Assembly (NCBI GenBank): GCA_947095535.1
Contig: OX352772.1
Span: 314,040,018 to 314,104,017, forward strand
From: Poecilobothrus nobilitatus
Lineage: Eukaryota > Arthropoda > Insecta > Diptera > Dolichopodidae
Direction of reading: 5' to 3'
Length of the DNA: 64,000 nucleotides
Under the pieces are notes generated by a model that had not been told where the DNA came from, did not search any database, and was given only the letters and a program-made list of their open reading frames with translations. Position 1 is the first letter of the stretch. Each line of letters begins with the position of its first letter. Below, one piece after another: positions 60,036 to 64,000 of the stretch. A program made the translations under genes and the position numbers.

Positions 60036-61619
60036 AAAAACGAACGGTAAAGAAATTTTTTATTAAAACTCTTTTACATTTAATAAGTAAGTTATACGTA
60101 TCGAAAACATTTTTTTTATAAAGTAAGTACATACTTACTGAAGTATGCACTTTAGTAAGTACATACTTCATGACTTCAGTACGTATATACTTCAGTACTT
60201 CAATAACTAGATACTCCAGAGCACATATTCAAAAATTGCGAGGCTTTACATTGAACAAGATATGTGCATATTTCTTACTATTTTGCCGAAGATTAACTAA
60301 CCTTATATAGATCTTTACTTTCTTAGAAGCAATATAAAAATTCACAACGCATGTAGTAACAAGGGGAGCACAATAGATTTAAATCAAAAAGTTACAGTGT
60401 CACTTATACCGCTTAAATAACGATAACCTAATCTAAAGTATCCATAAGTACATACTTACTTAATTATTAATAAACTTACTTATAACTACTTATAGTTTAT
60501 TATATGTTCCATACGATTGTAATACATATTATTATAATACTTTGTGGTGCCGCTTAAATTATTAGACCATTAACTACATTAATAATGTAACTATTTTTTG
60601 TTAGTTTGTTATACAAATTCCAGCTACATAACTCTAATATTTTCGATTTTGTTAAATAAATTTTTCGACAACCAATAAAGTTTATTTAAAAAAAAAAAAA
60701 ATTTGTGCTTTTTAAACCGCTTTTTATTAAATTCAATTCAATCATTCAGCTAATACGTGAAAATTTTAACTTGACAAAATTTGAAGATTAATTTTTTAAA
60801 AAAAAATATACTTTTAAGTTTTAAATTATTTTTTGTTTGATTAAGACAAATTGTATTTTAATAATTTATTCTATTTTTTTTTCTTTATTTATAATATATA
60901 TATATATATATATGTATATCTATCTATTTAAGTTTATTAAATAAAATAATCTTTTAAACTTTGACGCCAACGAATATTTTTTAAATTAAGAATAATTAAA
61001 GTGTTTGGTGATCTCAGAAGTACATCCAACACTATCAACATGTGAAGTGCAAAAAAAAAAAAAAAACCAAAAGGAACAAAACAAAAAAGAAACATGAGTT
61101 GAACAGCTTTTGGACATGTATATAATTTAACTTAATGATGACTTTACACAATTTTGTAAACAATAAAAAAAAAATTTCTGACGTCTTTTATTTTATAATC
61201 AGGAAATATTTTTCACTATAGTTATAGTGAACTAGTTTATTGAACTAATTTTAATAATTATTAGTTTAAAATTGTATATACCTATCAATAGATCTGAATA
61301 AAAGTAATCAAGTCAGCAATCTATAGTCAGTGAAAGTCAGCAATCTATACTTATGTATTTAATAAATTCTTATTTTATTTTACCTGTTATTTGAATTCAC
61401 TCTTTATAAGTACATAGTAAGTAAATAGTATTGTATCTCAAATAACTTTAGATAGTCTTTACAATAAGTACATTTTATTATGTATTAAGTATTCTTTTCT
61501 TAAATCATTCTTTTTTAAAAGTTACTGAAATATATTATGTTTCCATTCTATTCTAACAAATCTATCCATCTATCCATATCCATTCTAACAAATTTATAAA
61601 TTAATTCATATTATATTTT
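60036..61619. other. AT-rich spacer
   Basis: Apart from the short repeat at 60118-60215 and a TA tract at 60890-60914, nothing is recognised. Confidence 0.5.
60118..60215. repeat. Short degenerate minisatellite of GTAAGTACATACTT words
   Basis: AGTAAGTACATACTTACTGA (60122) recurs as AGTAAGTACATACTTCATGA (60154), about 32 bp apart. TACTTCAGTAC words follow. Each word is itself nearly palindromic, so the stretch can fold on itself. Confidence 0.6.
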
Positions 61620-62040
61620 CCAGCGAATGGGGTAGTGGTTAAGACACTGGACTTTCATTGGAAAGCCCTTGGGTTCAAACCCCGGATGAGTCATATAAAT
61701 TATGTAATAAGAAGTAGTATATAAAGGAGATTTTTTTTATAATATATAATTAGTAACTGTATGATTAAACAAAACATAATTAAATATGTATGTAAGTAAT
61801 GTCATATCGAAATGTATAATAAAATAAAAATAAAATAATTCTTGTATATAGTTATGTACTTAAGATAATAGATGGCGCACAAATAATAATATATATTTGC
61901 GTTTAATAGTCATAAACGATTTATTGAAACTAATGATTCTAGAATCTTAAGCTTAGTTAAGTAAATATGAATAATAAATAAATGACTTAGTAAATGCCCT
62001 ATCTTATACTTATTGATGTACTCATAAAGAAGAAAAAAAA
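61620..62040 (+). mobile_element. SINE-2, full-length copy
   Basis: Head CCAGCGAATGGGGTAGTGGT and TAAGACACTGG, then GGGTTCAAACCCCGGATGAG. The body has AATAGATGGCGCAC and TTTAATAGTCATAAACG. The 3' end, GCCCTATCTTATACTTATTG, has lost the CTCC/GGAG hairpin and ends in an A-rich run. The body is more diverged from 37072 than the 46980 copy is, but this copy has the best Pol III boxes. Confidence 0.85.
61628..61684 (+). promoter_or_regulatory. Internal Pol III promoter (A and B boxes) of SINE-2
   Basis: A-box-like TGGGGTAGTGGTTAAGAC, about 30 bp before the B box GGTTCAAACCCC. The B box matches the tRNA consensus GGTTCRANNCC exactly. Order and sequence are as in tRNA genes; no acceptor stem is formed. 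Confidence 0.7.
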
Positions 62041-62524
62041 TTTTATGTATATCTTTAAATCCATTCTTTTTTAATACATATTATGTCGATTCGTTCTGAA
62101 AAATATTGTATTCTTGAATCATCTTAAAAATTCAACTAACAAAGAAATCGCTTTTAAAACCGTTAAATATTTAAGAATTTCAAAAATGGCAAAAATGATT
62201 AACCAAACATTTTAATGAATTCTTAAAACTTTTGTTCTGTTCTAAATATCTTATACGTATAAACAAATATATATATATAATTCTTAATCTACTTGTTAAT
62301 GAAACTACATAATACAATCATTTTAATAAGATATAAGATATACATATATGTATACTTGACCATATACTTAATACATATATTATCAAAATTATGTGACGCG
62401 TTCAGTTTTTTTTACAACCGGCGAACTGGTTTAAAATATGTATAAAATATTTAACAAAAAAAAAATTGTTGATTTAATAATTTTTTTTAAGTTCATCCAT
62501 AGTTATTTATATTTATACATATTA

Positions 62525-62566
<42 letters not shown>

Positions 62567-62611
62567 AGTATATGCTTAACTTCATTTAAGAAAAAGCAAA
62601 TCTTCTAACAG
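62041..62611. other. AT-rich spacer with a long (TA)n tract
   Basis: (TA)n at 62530-62564, the longest dinucleotide run noticed in the window. No gene. Confidence 0.55.
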
Positions 62612-62624
62612 AACACAGATTTTT

Positions 62625-62794
62625 TTTTTGTTTTTTTTTTTTTTAAATTAGACAGCCTTTCCTGTTCTGGCGTGGCTGTAAATGTCGTAAGGGGGAGTAA
62701 GCTTTACGACGTGTGTGAGATTTGAACCCACACTCCCTCGGTGTTTACAGCGTATTTTATACGTTCTTACCCACTAGGCCACCGAGCCCCCCAA
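62625..62794 (-). mobile_element. SINE-1, complete copy with 13-bp target duplication
   Basis: On the minus strand: GGGGGGCTCGGTGGCCTAGT, GGGTAAGAACG (A-box region), GTGGGTTCAAATCTCACAC (B box, about 62716-62734), the stem-loop GTCGTAAAGCTTACTCCCCC with TTACGAC, ATTTACAGCCACGCC, AGAACAGGAAAGGCTGTC and a poly-A run. AACACAGATTTTT flanks it exactly at 62612-62624 and 62795-62807. The 13 bp duplication, A tail and tRNA-like head prove LINE-mediated retroposition. The near-perfect duplication suggests a fairly recent insertion. Confidence 0.93.
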
Positions 62795-62807
62795 AACACA
62801 GATTTTT

Positions 62808-64000
62808 AATCAAATTTTCTTAACTAGTTTATATTATTTTTAATTACTTTAAAAGTATAATTAGTCATATATATATACTTATAAAAAGAATATAAAAATA
62901 ATCAATTTAATAATTAAATCAATTAAAAAATATCATAAGTACCTATTTATTATCAAAAAAAAATAAAAAAAAAAAACGTTCACAATAGCACAATTAAAAT
63001 CTAATATATAATATACTTAAGATATATGTAAGAAATAAGACCACTTCTAAGTAAAGTTAAAATGTTAAGTATTTTTGTGAAATTTATAAACATTGTATCA
63101 CAATATACCAATGATTATTTATATATGCTTAAGTATATATATACTTATATTCATAAATATAAATATAACTACATATTTATACTTATTTATATTTACAAAA
63201 TCCATATATGAAAAATATCAACAAATCGATTTTTGTTTATATATTAAGAAAAATGAAAGTTCAGAATTAAATTTAAAATCACGTTTCAAATACAAATTTA
63301 AAATTCAGTATAAGTATATATACGTATATAAATAAATGCTCGTAGTTAAATATTATATTTTATTTTCATTTTAATATTATATTATTTACCTACATAATAT
63401 ATAAATAAATAAGTATACCTATATTGCATATAAAGTTATAAAATAAAAGATTAAGTAGCTGAGAATTTTCAGTTATTATAAGGGAATGAATACAGGTGCA
63501 TGTAAATGTAATTATACTGTGTTGTATATATATTTACTTAATATGTTATGTATATATATTTACTTAATATATAAAATGTATTACAATGCTATTTGAAAAC
63601 GTTTTGAGAATTTAAATTATTTTTGAAAATAAACGTAAATATTTTTATATTGAAAATATTTTTTTTTAAAAAATTGATTGAAAATTTTTATTTTAAATTA
63701 AATTTCAAATCTAAAATTCCGAAATTGAATGATTTTATTATTGTGATGTGATATCCAAAATATATTGTAATTCTTATAGTTAGTTTTTTTTTTTAACAGA
63801 ATAAGCAACTAAGTAAGTACTTATATCTGCATTTAAAATATAGAATCTAATTAGAATTATTATATTTAGCCAATTATTATGACCATGACTTCAACACTTA
63901 CAGCCAACAATTTTTATTAGTCCCTTGATCTTATGATGATATAACTATAACTACTTAACTATACCTTTGAATAATATACAGAATATAATTTACTCGTTCA
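62808..64000. other. No feature seen
   Basis: AT-rich to the end of the window. TATTTACTTAATAT is repeated with TATGTATATA between (63530-63572). An 80-codon frame at 63093-63335 is Ile/Tyr/Lys-rich and looks like compositional noise. Confidence 0.5.

Noticed and set aside
63093..63335. 80-codon plus-strand gene
   Set aside because: Dominated by Ile, Tyr and Lys from AT-rich triplets, with no motif. Similar frames are expected by chance.

Overview
This 64 kb window is extremely AT-rich (I judge about 80% A+T by eye), with endless poly-A/poly-T runs, (TA)n tracts and TACATATGTA-type words. No bacterial-style gene, operon, CRISPR array or prophage is present, and I find no intact protein-coding gene. 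It looks like intergenic or long-intron DNA from an insect, most probably a fly (Diptera). The taxonomic hint comes from the repeats. Several carry the block 'ATCGACTC...GATCCTGATTCAG...ATATATA', preceded by GGACGGACGGAC and ending in a GGGTATA hairpin. That block is characteristic of dipteran DINE-1/INE-1-like (Helentron-related) elements, as I recall them from Drosophila. The species cannot be named from this sequence.

By my rough tally, about a quarter of the window is recognisable transposon debris; the rest is featureless AT-rich DNA. The dispersed families I can delimit are these. (1) DINE-like family A: 2213-3752, 34200-35018 and 56831-57500 (minus), with 141-147 bp internal tandem repeats. 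(2) DINE-like family B: 11855-12557, 25222-25800 (minus), 30019-31592 (split by an insertion), 50005-50440 and 56440-56825 (minus). (3) Family C, about 1.0-1.3 kb, ending in AGC(G)CACATTT: 14337-15645, 23290-23972, 30600-31320 (minus), 47881-48957 (minus) and 59388-60035 (minus). (4) Family D, bounded by ACCGACCGC: 221-989 and 21986-22775. (5) Two tRNA-derived SINE families. SINE-1 is short, and one copy has a perfect 13 bp target duplication at 62612/62795. SINE-2 is about 420 bp and is best preserved at 37072 and 61620.

Single cut-and-paste elements are also clear. A pogo/Tigger-like element at 17619-18368 has 25 bp terminal inverted repeats, a TA duplication and a scrap of transposase. A hAT-type element at 39022-39648 has a perfect 8 bp duplication and a large internal palindrome. 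A CAGGGT-ended element lies at 44440-45083 with TA duplications. A 151 bp miniature element lies at 29780-29930. A long-inverted-repeat element occupies 43051-43458, with a second fragment at 40139-40260. Three decayed non-LTR retrotransposon 3' ends lie at 36541-36800, 40903-41260 and 55034-55366.

There is no set of host genes working together here. The functional logic is that of nonautonomous elements mobilised in trans, followed by decay and nesting. Three short open frames (1566-1966 minus, 7272-7493 plus, 46209-46322 minus) are the only non-repeat candidates for host coding sequence, and all are weak. I found no convincing previously undescribed system. The most interesting signals are the conserved hairpins of the DINE-like families, their shared 140-150 bp periodicity, the hAT element's inverted-repeat hairpin, and the structured SINEs.
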